10,679 nt of DNA from Pseudomonadota bacterium (GTDB lineage Bacteria > Myxococcota > Polyangia > Polyangiales > Polyangiaceae): positions 1 to 10,679 of the forward strand of contig JAEZYO010000961.1 in NCBI GenBank assembly GCA_023419055.1, given 5' to 3'. The notes beneath the pieces are model-generated. The model made no database searches. It worked only from the letters and a program-made list of their open reading frames with translations, and was not told where the DNA came from. The translations under genes and the position numbers were made by a program. This document shows, piece by piece, positions 1-6,290 of this stretch. Position 1 is the first letter of the stretch; each line of letters opens with the position of its first letter.

Positions 1-1546
1 TCTTCACCTGGTCGAGGCTGCACTCGTCGGCGGCCCCCTCGAGTCGACCCATCGCGTAGCGGTAGAAGTTGGTCGCGAAGCAGTCGCGCACGACCTGACT
101 CGTCGCGAGTCGCTTGCTGAGCTCGACGGCGCCGTCGAACTTACCGTCGAGCGCAGGGACCGTGCCGACGACCTCACCCGACTGATCGACGGGGAAACCG
201 TTCTCCTCCGCACGGTAGCGCCCGAACTGATCGTAGCGTTCGTACCCGAAACCAATCCCGTCGATGAGCACGTGGCAGTACGCGCAGCCCGCGCTGGCGG
301 TGTGCTGGGCGAAGCGTTCGCGCGTGGTGGCGTTCGGGTCGACGGGCGGCGGCACGTTGTTCACCTCCGGCGGCGGAGGTGCGACGTCGAGGCACAAGAT
401 CTGCTCTCGCACGAACACGCCGCGCAGCACCGGCGCGCTCTGGTCGGAGTGAGCGAGCAGGGCCATCAGCGCGGGTTGCGTGAGCAAGCCCGCGCGCTCC
501 TCGGGCACGTCCACCCCGACGAACTCACCGGGGGGTGGAGCCGCAACTCCGTAAAGAGGAGCGAGGGTCGAATCGAGGAAGACCTTGGGCGAGGTGAAGA
601 GGGAGGAAAGCTTGCCCTCGCTCCAGAAGGTCTCGTCGACGAATCGACGGAAGGACTCGCGGTACGCGCTCACGAGCTCCGGAGAAGAAACGGCGACGTC
701 GGCGGCCTCACGCGCGGCGCCCGTGAGCCGCCCGAGGCCGAGCCATTGCTCGTTGAACTCGACCGCGATCTCTCGCGCTCGCGCGGTCTCGAGCAAGCGA
801 CGAGCCTGACTCTCGATCTCCTCGTCCGTCTGAAGGCGATTTTCAGCCGCGGCGGCGACCAGATCGAAGTCGGGCATCGACCCCGTCAGGAAGTACGACA
901 GCCTCGAGGCGAGCTCGTACGGCCCGACCGTGATCGCGCCGGTTTCCGGAGTTGGCGCGGCGTAGCCCTCGACACGGTAGAGAAACTGAGGGCTCTGCAG
1001 CATCGCGGTCAGGGTCGCCTCCACCGCCTCGCCGAAGCCCTCGTCGAGGACGTCACCGAAAAGCCGGTCGAAAGGCGCGGCCTCCGCTTCTTGGATCGGA
1101 CGCCGAAATGCTCGGGAGCCGAACTCTCGAACGAACGCCTGACCGCAGGCTAGCTCGTCACCTTCGGGACACGGGGCGATGGCGTCGAGGTTCGTGCTGA
1201 CGGCGTGCTGCGCGATGGCTTCTGCCGCGTTCAGGTAGCTCTCGACCAGGAGCGGGTTCGCCGGATTTGCTGCCGCGTTGTTTCGAAACCCGCGCACCTC
1301 GTTCTCGGGCGGAAACGTGAGCGCCAGGTGGGAAACACTGCCCACCAGATCGGAGATCGTCCGATCGTATTCACTGCGGGTGAGCGGCCGTGCCTCGGCA
1401 AGGCCGGTCGATTGCGCTTCGCAGAGGGGGTTCTCGACAGGTGCGCCGAGAGGGGCCGACGGCACCTCACCCGTGCAACCGAGCGCCCCGCCGGCGACCG
1501 AACAGGAGAGCGCCAACTGTGCAATTTTCTTGCGAAACAAGCCCAC
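1..1546 (-). CDS. DUF1592-family (planctomycete-type cytochrome-related) surface lipoprotein, 3' end outside window
   Basis: Seen: an uninterrupted minus-strand frame of 515 residues runs off the left edge. The proposed start is GTG at 1546; a TTG two codons later is an alternative, an in-frame stop lies 11 codons before the GTG, and no good Shine-Dalgarno site is visible. The N-terminus is a lipoprotein signal: basic MGLFRKK, a hydrophobic stretch, then lipobox ALGC with Cys24. Family order matches the DUF1587-1595-1592-1588-1585 architecture: LTRSEYDRTISDLVG near residue 55 (DUF1587-like), a segment near 136-193 ending SPQFLYRVE (DUF1595-like), YELASRLSYFLTG near 207 (DUF1592), then a DUF1588-like part with CAYCH at 421-425 followed by DGIGFGYERYDQFGRYR, and VRDCFATNFYRYAMGR near the edge (DUF1585). 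CAYCH is a CxxCH haem-type motif. Known: such proteins are numerous in myxobacteria and planctomycetes, often next to a DUF1552 gene; their function is not established. Inferred: an exported, lipid-anchored envelope protein, possibly binding one haem. Only the C-terminal end is missing. Confidence 0.88.
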   Translation of the reverse strand, partial: MGLFRKKIAQLALSCSVAGGALGCTGEVPSAPLGAPVENPLCEAQSTGLAEARPLTRSEYDRTISDLVGSVSHLALTFPPENEVRGFRNNAAANPANPLLVESYLNAAEAIAQHAVSTNLDAIAPCPEGDELACGQAFVREFGSRAFRRPIQEAEAAPFDRLFGDVLDEGFGEAVEATLTAMLQSPQFLYRVEGYAAPTPETGAITVGPYELASRLSYFLTGSMPDFDLVAAAAENRLQTDEEIESQARRLLETARAREIAVEFNEQWLGLGRLTGAAREAADVAVSSPELVSAYRESFRRFVDETFWSEGKLSSLFTSPKVFLDSTLAPLYGVAAPPPGEFVGVDVPEERAGLLTQPALMALLAHSDQSAPVLRGVFVREQILCLDVAPPPPEVNNVPPPVDPNATTRERFAQHTASAGCAYCHVLIDGIGFGYERYDQFGRYRAEENGFPVDQSGEVVGTVPALDGKFDGAVELSKRLATSQVVRDCFATNFYRYAMGRLEGAADECSLDQVK

Positions 1547-1670
1547 ACAGCGTGCAGCGGCGCCGGTTCTCCGTCAATCGTGCGGCCGAGAAGCCTGTAA
1601 ATTCCTGGAGGCCCGCTCCGACTCGGCAGGGAAATGTGGGCGCCCGGCGCTCATTGGTCCACCGCGGGAC

Positions 1671-2222
1671 TCACGGACGAGGGGTCTTCCGCCGCAGCAT
1701 GCGCTGCAGGGACTGGCGGTGGAGCCCAAGGAGGCGCGCCGCTTCCGAGACGTTGCCGCGCGTATAGCCGAGCACCGATTGCACGTACTGATGGCGCGCC
1801 CGCGCGAGCGTCGCGATTTCGGGCTCACCCGAAACCTTGGCGGGTTCCCGCTTTGGATCGAGCGCCGACAAGAGCTCTTCGGCTCGGACCGGCTTCGGAA
1901 GGTAGTCGGACGCGCCGAGCTTCATCGCCTGCACCGCCGCGCGGATCGAACCGATGCTCGTGACCACGACCACTCGAATTCGCGGGTCGTAGCTCTTCAG
2001 GTCGCGCAGCACGGCCAGGCCGTCGGCGTCGCGCAGAGCACACGCCACGACGACGCACTCCGGCTTGAGAGCGCGCCCGCGCGCGAGCGCCTCGCGATGA
2101 TCGCTGACGTGCGTGACGAAGCCACCCGCCTCGAGCATGGCGACGCAGGACAGCCCCTCGTCCTTTTGATCGTCCACGACGAGGGCGATCCTCTCCCTCT
2201 CCTCGACCAACGCAGACACCAT
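1671..2222 (-). CDS. ActR/PrrA-type response regulator with degenerate receiver (REC plus Fis-type HTH), orphan
   Basis: A 183-residue two-domain protein. Residues 12-121 form a receiver: the acidic pair is present (LVVDDQ, Asp17-Asp18), the switch Thr is present (VVVVTS, Thr88) and the invariant Lys is present (DYLPKPV, Lys110). The position that should be the phospho-acceptor Asp reads VVVACALRDADGL, so Ala60 stands where relatives have VVDLRL. Residues 136-179 are a Fis-like helix-turn-helix with the family signature GNVSEAARLLGLHRQSLQRML. Known: ActR/PrrA/RegA regulators are short REC-Fis proteins paired with a RegB/PrrB kinase and regulate redox or metabolic genes. Here no kinase is adjacent, so it is an orphan. 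Inferred: it binds DNA but is controlled by something other than Asp phosphorylation. The start is ATG at 2222, the first start codon after an in-frame stop four codons upstream; no Shine-Dalgarno site is visible. The lipoprotein gene begins 124 bases after its stop, on the same strand. Confidence 0.9.
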   Translation of the reverse strand: MVSALVEERERIALVVDDQKDEGLSCVAMLEAGGFVTHVSDHREALARGRALKPECVVVACALRDADGLAVLRDLKSYDPRIRVVVVTSIGSIRAAVQAMKLGASDYLPKPVRAEELLSALDPKREPAKVSGEPEIATLARARHQYVQSVLGYTRGNVSEAARLLGLHRQSLQRMLRRKTPRP

Positions 2223-2308
2223 CGATTCAGATCAACGAAGTCGCGCGAGCGTGTCAATCGCTGCTCCGCCCCAAGCTCGCGCGCTTTCGCCTGCTTTTCA
2301 GCCACCTC

Positions 2309-2370
2309 GAACGCCAGGTGAGCATCGTTCATGAACGGCTGCGCGGCAATGAACGCCCTTTAATGCGTTC
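2309..2370. promoter_or_regulatory. Cluster of GAACG/CGTTC half-sites with two palindromes, candidate operator
   Basis: In the 219-base gap upstream of the response regulator the pentamer GAACG occurs five times, counting both strands, within 62 bases: GAACGC at 2309-2314, a perfect 12-base palindrome CGTTCATGAACG at 2326-2337, and a second inverted pair GAACGC (2351-2356) with GCGTTC (2365-2370) separated by 8 bases. The cluster lies about 90-150 bases upstream of the regulator's ATG (2222) and beyond the end of the transaldolase gene. Inferred: a binding region for a dimeric regulator, possibly autoregulation by the Fis-type protein. No reliable -35/-10 boxes were identified, so the promoter itself is not placed. 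Confidence 0.35.
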
Positions 2371-2400
2371 TCCACCATTGCTCGATTCAAGCACCGGCGC

Positions 2401-2428
2401 GAGGACCGGGCGGCGTCACCCGGCCCTC
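2401..2428 (-). terminator. Hairpin just after transaldolase stop, candidate terminator
   Basis: GAGG-A-CCGGG, an 8-base loop, then CCCGG-C-CCTC on the plus strand. In RNA from the minus strand the single A/C mismatch becomes a G-U pair, giving a continuous 10-pair GC-rich stem, so the structure favours minus-strand transcription. It begins 13 bases after the transaldolase stop codon (2442-2444). No U-run follows, so classic intrinsic termination is uncertain; it may instead protect the mRNA 3' end. Confidence 0.5.
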
Positions 2429-2441
2429 GCTCTTCGGGCTC

Positions 2442-3410
2442 TCAGGCGGCGCTCGCCACGGCGCCCTTCGCGTACTCCGCGAGCTTGCGTCCGTCGGCGT
2501 AGAAGAGGCGAATCCCTTCGGAGAGCTTCTCGGTCCCCATGGCGTCTTCGTTGTGCAGCCAGCGGAAGGCCTTCTCGTCGAGGTGAATGCGAGGCACGTC
2601 GGCGGCCTTGGCCTTCTCCACGTCGAGCCTACGCGGCACCTCACCGTCCGCGTTCTGGAGCTTCTCGAGCAAGTCGGGGCTGATGGTCAAAAGATCGCTG
2701 CCCGCGAGCTCGAGCACCTGCTCGACCTTACGGAAGCTCGCGCCCATCACCTCGGTCTTGTAGTCGTACTTCTTGTAGTACGTGTAGATGCGCTGAACGC
2801 TCGCGACGCCGGGGTCCTCCGCGATCGGGATGTCGCTCACGCCCTTCGACTTCTTGTACCAATCGAAGATGCGGCCCACGAACGGCGAGATCAGCGTCAC
2901 GCCCGCCTCGGCGCAGGCCACCGCCTGAGCGAAGCTGAAGAGCAAGGTGAGGTTGCAGTGGATGCCCTGCTTCTCGAGCTCGGCCGCGGCCTGGATCCCT
3001 TCCCAGGTGCTCGCGATCTTGATCAAGATGCGCTCGCGCGGCACCTGCGCCTGCTCGTAGAGCTTGATCAGCCGCAACGCCTTCTCGACGGTGGCGGCCT
3101 TGTCGAAGCTCAGCACGGCGTCGACCTCGGTCGAGACGCGCCCGGGGATGATCTTCAGGATCTCGCAGCCGAAGTTGACGGCGAGCTTGTCCATGAACGC
3201 GGCGCTCTGCGCTGCGGCGTCACCGGTGTCCTTCGCGGAGTACGCGATGGCCTCCTCGACGAGCCCCTTGTACTGGGGCATCTGGGCCGCCTTCAGCAAC
3301 AGTGAAGGGTTGGTGGTCGCGTCCTGGGGACGGTATTTTTTGATGGCTTCGATGTCGCCGGTATCGGCGACGACCGTGGTGACTTTCCTCAGCGAGTCGA
3401 GCTGGGACAT
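2442..3410 (-). CDS. tal: Transaldolase (TalB type)
   Basis: Transfers a dihydroxyacetone unit from sedoheptulose-7-phosphate to glyceraldehyde-3-phosphate in the cytosolic non-oxidative pentose phosphate pathway. The 322-residue length fits the TalA/TalB class (E. coli TalB is about 317). Active-site residues align with E. coli TalB at a constant offset of one: Asp16 (VVADTGD), Asn34 (DATTNPS), Glu95 (VSTE), the Schiff-base Lys131 ([12 protein letters not shown]), Thr155 (CNLTLLFSF) and Ser175 (TLISPFVGR). The start is ATG at 3410, set by a strong GGAGG six bases upstream; the frame is open farther, to a TTG at 3446, but that option would bury the ribosome site inside the gene. It lies 153 bases downstream of glycogen phosphorylase on the same strand, so the two may share a transcript, linking glucan breakdown to the pentose phosphate pathway. 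No missing residues or frameshift are seen. Confidence 0.97.
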   Translation of the reverse strand: MSQLDSLRKVTTVVADTGDIEAIKKYRPQDATTNPSLLLKAAQMPQYKGLVEEAIAYSAKDTGDAAAQSAAFMDKLAVNFGCEILKIIPGRVSTEVDAVLSFDKAATVEKALRLIKLYEQAQVPRERILIKIASTWEGIQAAAELEKQGIHCNLTLLFSFAQAVACAEAGVTLISPFVGRIFDWYKKSKGVSDIPIAEDPGVASVQRIYTYYKKYDYKTEVMGASFRKVEQVLELAGSDLLTISPDLLEKLQNADGEVPRRLDVEKAKAADVPRIHLDEKAFRWLHNEDAMGTEKLSEGIRLFYADGRKLAEYAKGAVASAA

Positions 3411-3416
3411 CGATTT

Positions 3417-3421
3417 CCTCC
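3417..3421 (-). promoter_or_regulatory. Shine-Dalgarno site GGAGG of transaldolase
   Basis: On the minus strand GGAGG is followed by AAATCG and then the ATG at 3410, a 6-base spacing. It is the only textbook ribosome site seen in this window and decides the transaldolase start. Confidence 0.85.
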
Positions 3422-3523
3422 GTACACGAGCAAGTTCGGCCGGCAATCCGGCGCGGGAAGGTCATCCTGCCTCTCGAGCGCGCACCAAGCAAGCCGCGTC
3501 ACGCGCGAAAGCGAACCGTCGTG

Positions 3524-3549
3524 GCGCGGGAGCTCTCTCGCCCCCGCGC
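3524..3549 (-). terminator. GC hairpin after glycogen phosphorylase, weak terminator or processing candidate
   Basis: GCGCGGG (3524-3530) pairs with CCCGCGC (3543-3549) across a 12-base loop, beginning 14 bases after the glycogen phosphorylase stop (3564-3566) in the direction of transcription. No U-tract follows and the stem has only 7 pairs, so in DNA this rich in GC it could be chance. If real, it could reduce read-through into transaldolase. Confidence 0.25.
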
Positions 3550-3563
3550 GCGGACGAAGTCGG

Positions 3564-6077
3564 TCAGCGACTCGGCGGAATGGAAGCGAGCCTGCCCTGA
3601 GGAGTCTGCGGCGGCACGTACACGCCCCAGACGTCGCGGGCGTAACCCAAAATGGTGCGATCGCTCGAGAAACGCCCCATTTGGGCCACGTTGAGGATCG
3701 AGCGGCGCGCCCAGCCCGCCTGGTCGTGATAAGCGGCTTCCACGCTCCGCTGACAGTGGACGTAGCTCAGGAAATCCGCGAGCAGCATGTACGTGTCGCC
3801 GCCGTAGAGCAGGCTGTCCACCACGGGCCGGAAGCGCGACGGATCGTCGGGCGAGAAGGCCCCGTTCGAGATCGCGTCGAGCGCCTGCCGGAGGAGCGGC
3901 TCGGCGTAGTACACCTGCATCGGGTCGTAGCCGCTCGCCCGTGCTTGCTGCACCTGCTCCGCGGTGAGCCCGAAGATGAAGATGTTCTGCTCGCCGACGG
4001 CGTCCTTGATCTCGATGTTGGCGCCGTCGAGGGTACCCACGGTGAGCGCGCCGTTCAGGGCGAACTTCATGTTGCCGGTGCCGGACGCCTCCATGCCCGC
4101 GGTCGAGATCTGCTCGGAGACGTCGCTCGCCGGAATGATGAGCTCGGCGAGCGAGACGCTGTAGTTCGGGATGAAATGCACGCGCAGGAACTTGCGCACG
4201 TTCGGGTCGGCGTTGATGGTCGCGCCCACCGAGTTGATGAGGTGGATGATGCGCTTGGCCATGTCGTAGCCGGGCGCGGCCTTCCCTCCGAAGATGAACG
4301 TGCGAGGCACGACGTCGAACGGCGGGTTGCTCTTGTACTGGAGGTAGAGCGAGACGATGTGAAGAACGTTGAGGAGCTGCCGCTTGTACTCGTGGATGCG
4401 CTTCACCTGCGCGTCGATCATGTGCGACGGGTCGAGCTCGATGCCGGCGGTGCGGAACAGCGCGTCCGCGAGCCGCGCCTTGTTCGCGGACTTCACGGCG
4501 CGCCACTGGTTCTGGAACTCCGGATCGGTCGCGTAGGGCACGAGGCGCGAGAGCTGTTCGAGATCGGTCTCCCAGCCCGCGCCGATGCGCGAGGTGATGA
4601 GCTTCGCGAGCGCCGGGTTGCACTTCAGGAGCCAGCGGCGCGGCGTCACGCCGTTCGTCTCGTTGATGAACTTGGTCGGCTCGTACTCGTAGAAATCCTT
4701 GAACAGGTTCTCGCGCAGGAGCCGGGAGTGGAGCTCCGACACGCCGTTCACGCGCGAGCTACCGACGATCGCGAGGTTTGCCATGCTGATGCGCTTCTCG
4801 CCGCCCTCCTCCACGATGGACATGCGGCGGATGCGCTCGTCGTCGCCCGGGAAGCGCTTCTTCACCTCTTGGAGGTGCTGATGGTTGATCTCGTAGATCA
4901 GCTGGAGGTGGCGCGGCAGCACGCGTTCCATCAGCCACACCGGCCAGCGCTCGAGCGCCTCGGGCATGATGGTGTGGTTGGTGTACGCCAGGCACCGCTT
5001 CACGAGCGACCAGGCGTGGTCCTGCGGCATCCCGTGCTGGTCGATGAGCAGGCGCAAGAGCTCCGCCACCGCGAGGGCCGGGTGCGTGTCGTTCATCTGG
5101 AAGATTGCCTGCTCGTGCAGGTTGTAGAGGTCCGGGTGATAGCGCAGGTGGCGCGCGATCACGTCCTGCAGCGTCGCCGAGACCAGGAAGTACTCCTGGC
5201 GCAGCCGGAGCTCCTTGCCTGCCGGGGTCGAGTCGTTCGGGTAGAGCACGCGCGTGATGCTCTCGCTCGCGCTCTTTTCCTCGACGGCCTGGATGTAGTC
5301 GCCGCGGTTGAACGACGAGAACTCGAAGTCACGCGTGGCCTTGGCCGACCAGAGGCGCAGCGTGTTGACGACGCTGTTCTTGTAGCCCGGCACCGGCACG
5401 TCGTACGGGAGCGCCAGAACGTCGTAGGTGTCGACCCACTCGTGCACGAGCCGCCCCGAGCTCCCCGTGTACTGGATCACGCGCCCGCCGAAGCGGATCT
5501 TGTACGTGCGCTCGGGGCGCGCAATCTCCCAGGGGTTACCGTACTGGAGCCAGACGTCGGGCGCCTCCTGCTGCATGCCGCCCACGATCTCCTGCCGGAA
5601 GATGCCGTAGTCGTAGCGCAAGCCGTAGCCCATCCCGGAGATCCCGAGCGTCGCCATGGAATCGAGGAAGCAGGCGGCGAGGCGCCCGAGGCCGCCGTTA
5701 CCGAGGCCGGCGTCCGGCTCCTGCTCGATGACCTCGTTGACGTCGATGCCCATGGAGCCGAGCGCCTGGCGCGTGTCGTCGAGCACGCCGAGGTTGATGA
5801 GCCCGTCCTCGAGCAGGCGACCGAGCAGGTACTCCATCGACAGGTAGTACACGACCTTCGGCTGCTGGCGCTCGCGGCGGTGCCACGTGCGAGTCCAGCG
5901 ATCGAACATGCGATCGCGAGCGGTGCGCGCGAGGCTCATCAGGTGGTCGAGCCGTGTGGCCGCTCCCGGATGCTTGCCCTGCGTGTGCTGCACGTGGTTG
6001 ACGAAGCTCTCCTTGATCGCCTCCGCGTTCATGGGGAGTTCGTCGACGGGGATGTTGTATTTGGCGGAGCTCGACAC
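3564..6077 (-). CDS. glgP: Glycogen/starch/maltodextrin phosphorylase (GT35)
   Basis: Phosphorolyses alpha-1,4-glucan ends to glucose-1-phosphate, a cytosolic PLP enzyme of glycogen breakdown. Family marks in order: VVYYLSMEYLLGRLL near the N-terminus, the glycine-rich EPDAGLGNGGLGRLAACF, FQMNDTHPALAVAEL, FINETNGVTPRRWL, the phosphate-site segment QVKRIHEYKRQLLN, and the PLP-lysine motif EASGTGNMKFALNGALTVG (Lys671 from the chosen start, codon 4065-4067) followed by DGANIEI. With the GTG at 6077 the protein has 837 residues; the ATG at 6032 gives 822. Both fit the family length of roughly 815-840. The frame stays open to a TTG at 6227, but that upstream part resembles no family N-terminus. 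No start has a visible ribosome site; GTG 6077 was chosen because the 15 codons after it keep G/C third bases, while homology proper begins near ATG 6032. Transaldolase follows downstream on the same strand and the amidase gene is divergent. Confidence 0.96.
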   Translation of the reverse strand: MSSSAKYNIPVDELPMNAEAIKESFVNHVQHTQGKHPGAATRLDHLMSLARTARDRMFDRWTRTWHRRERQQPKVVYYLSMEYLLGRLLEDGLINLGVLDDTRQALGSMGIDVNEVIEQEPDAGLGNGGLGRLAACFLDSMATLGISGMGYGLRYDYGIFRQEIVGGMQQEAPDVWLQYGNPWEIARPERTYKIRFGGRVIQYTGSSGRLVHEWVDTYDVLALPYDVPVPGYKNSVVNTLRLWSAKATRDFEFSSFNRGDYIQAVEEKSASESITRVLYPNDSTPAGKELRLRQEYFLVSATLQDVIARHLRYHPDLYNLHEQAIFQMNDTHPALAVAELLRLLIDQHGMPQDHAWSLVKRCLAYTNHTIMPEALERWPVWLMERVLPRHLQLIYEINHQHLQEVKKRFPGDDERIRRMSIVEEGGEKRISMANLAIVGSSRVNGVSELHSRLLRENLFKDFYEYEPTKFINETNGVTPRRWLLKCNPALAKLITSRIGAGWETDLEQLSRLVPYATDPEFQNQWRAVKSANKARLADALFRTAGIELDPSHMIDAQVKRIHEYKRQLLNVLHIVSLYLQYKSNPPFDVVPRTFIFGGKAAPGYDMAKRIIHLINSVGATINADPNVRKFLRVHFIPNYSVSLAELIIPASDVSEQISTAGMEASGTGNMKFALNGALTVGTLDGANIEIKDAVGEQNIFIFGLTAEQVQQARASGYDPMQVYYAEPLLRQALDAISNGAFSPDDPSRFRPVVDSLLYGGDTYMLLADFLSYVHCQRSVEAAYHDQAGWARRSILNVAQMGRFSSDRTILGYARDVWGVYVPPQTPQGRLASIPPSR

Positions 6078-6211
6078 GGTGTTGACTAAGTACCAACGGC
6101 GGGAGCGGTTTTCAATCGTTGGGATTTTCTCCCGCTCCGCGCGCAAAGCCTGCGAAAACGCCTCGTTGTGACACCCCGTGGACGCCGCGCATTGCCAACC
6201 ACCGACACAGA

Positions 6212-6250
6212 GCCGAAACTCACCCAACTTCGGCCCTGAAGCGAACGTTC
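6212..6250. promoter_or_regulatory. Divergent glgP/amidase intergenic region with inverted repeats
   Basis: The 213-base interval 6078-6290 must carry the promoters of two divergent genes. It contains an inverted repeat GCCGAA (6212-6217) - 11 bases - TTCGGC (6229-6234) and, 8 bases farther on, the palindrome GAACGTTC (6243-6250), which shares the GAACG core with the cluster at 2309-2370. These lie 40-80 bases upstream of the amidase ATG and about 135-170 bases upstream of the chosen glgP start. No convincing -35/-10 pair was identified. Inferred operator sites only. Confidence 0.3.
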
Positions 6251-6290
6251 ACGGACCACCACCGAACTTTTCGTCCCAAAAGCGAGCGAA

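Noticed and set aside
1547..1670. A promoter or terminator between the response regulator and the lipoprotein gene
   Set aside because: Inspected for hairpins, U-runs and -35/-10 boxes. Only a weak GCGC repeat and an AT-richer patch (GGAATTTACAGG on the minus strand) were seen, not enough to call.
1278..2321. Plus-strand open frames of 293 and 347 codons across 272-2321
   Set aside because: They lie opposite the DUF1592 lipoprotein and the REC-Fis regulator, which have clear family motifs; the plus-strand products are Arg-rich with no motif.
2553..3305. A 250-codon plus-strand frame opposite transaldolase
   Set aside because: Transaldolase is intact with all active-site residues; the opposite frame is a codon-bias shadow.
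3411..3446. An upstream TTG start for transaldolase at 3446
   Set aside because: A perfect GGAGG lies 6 bases before the ATG at 3410, and the family N-terminus ([14 protein letters not shown]) begins right after that ATG.
3439..3452. A small hairpin GCCGG-CAAT-CCGGC just upstream of the transaldolase ribosome site
   Set aside because: Only 5 pairs; stems this short are expected by chance in DNA this GC-rich. Kept out of the features.
3681..6089. An 802-codon plus-strand open frame opposite glycogen phosphorylase
   Set aside because: The minus-strand frame encodes an unmistakable phosphorylase. The plus-strand product is a low-complexity Val/Arg/His/Asp/Glu-rich mirror, as expected from high third-position GC.
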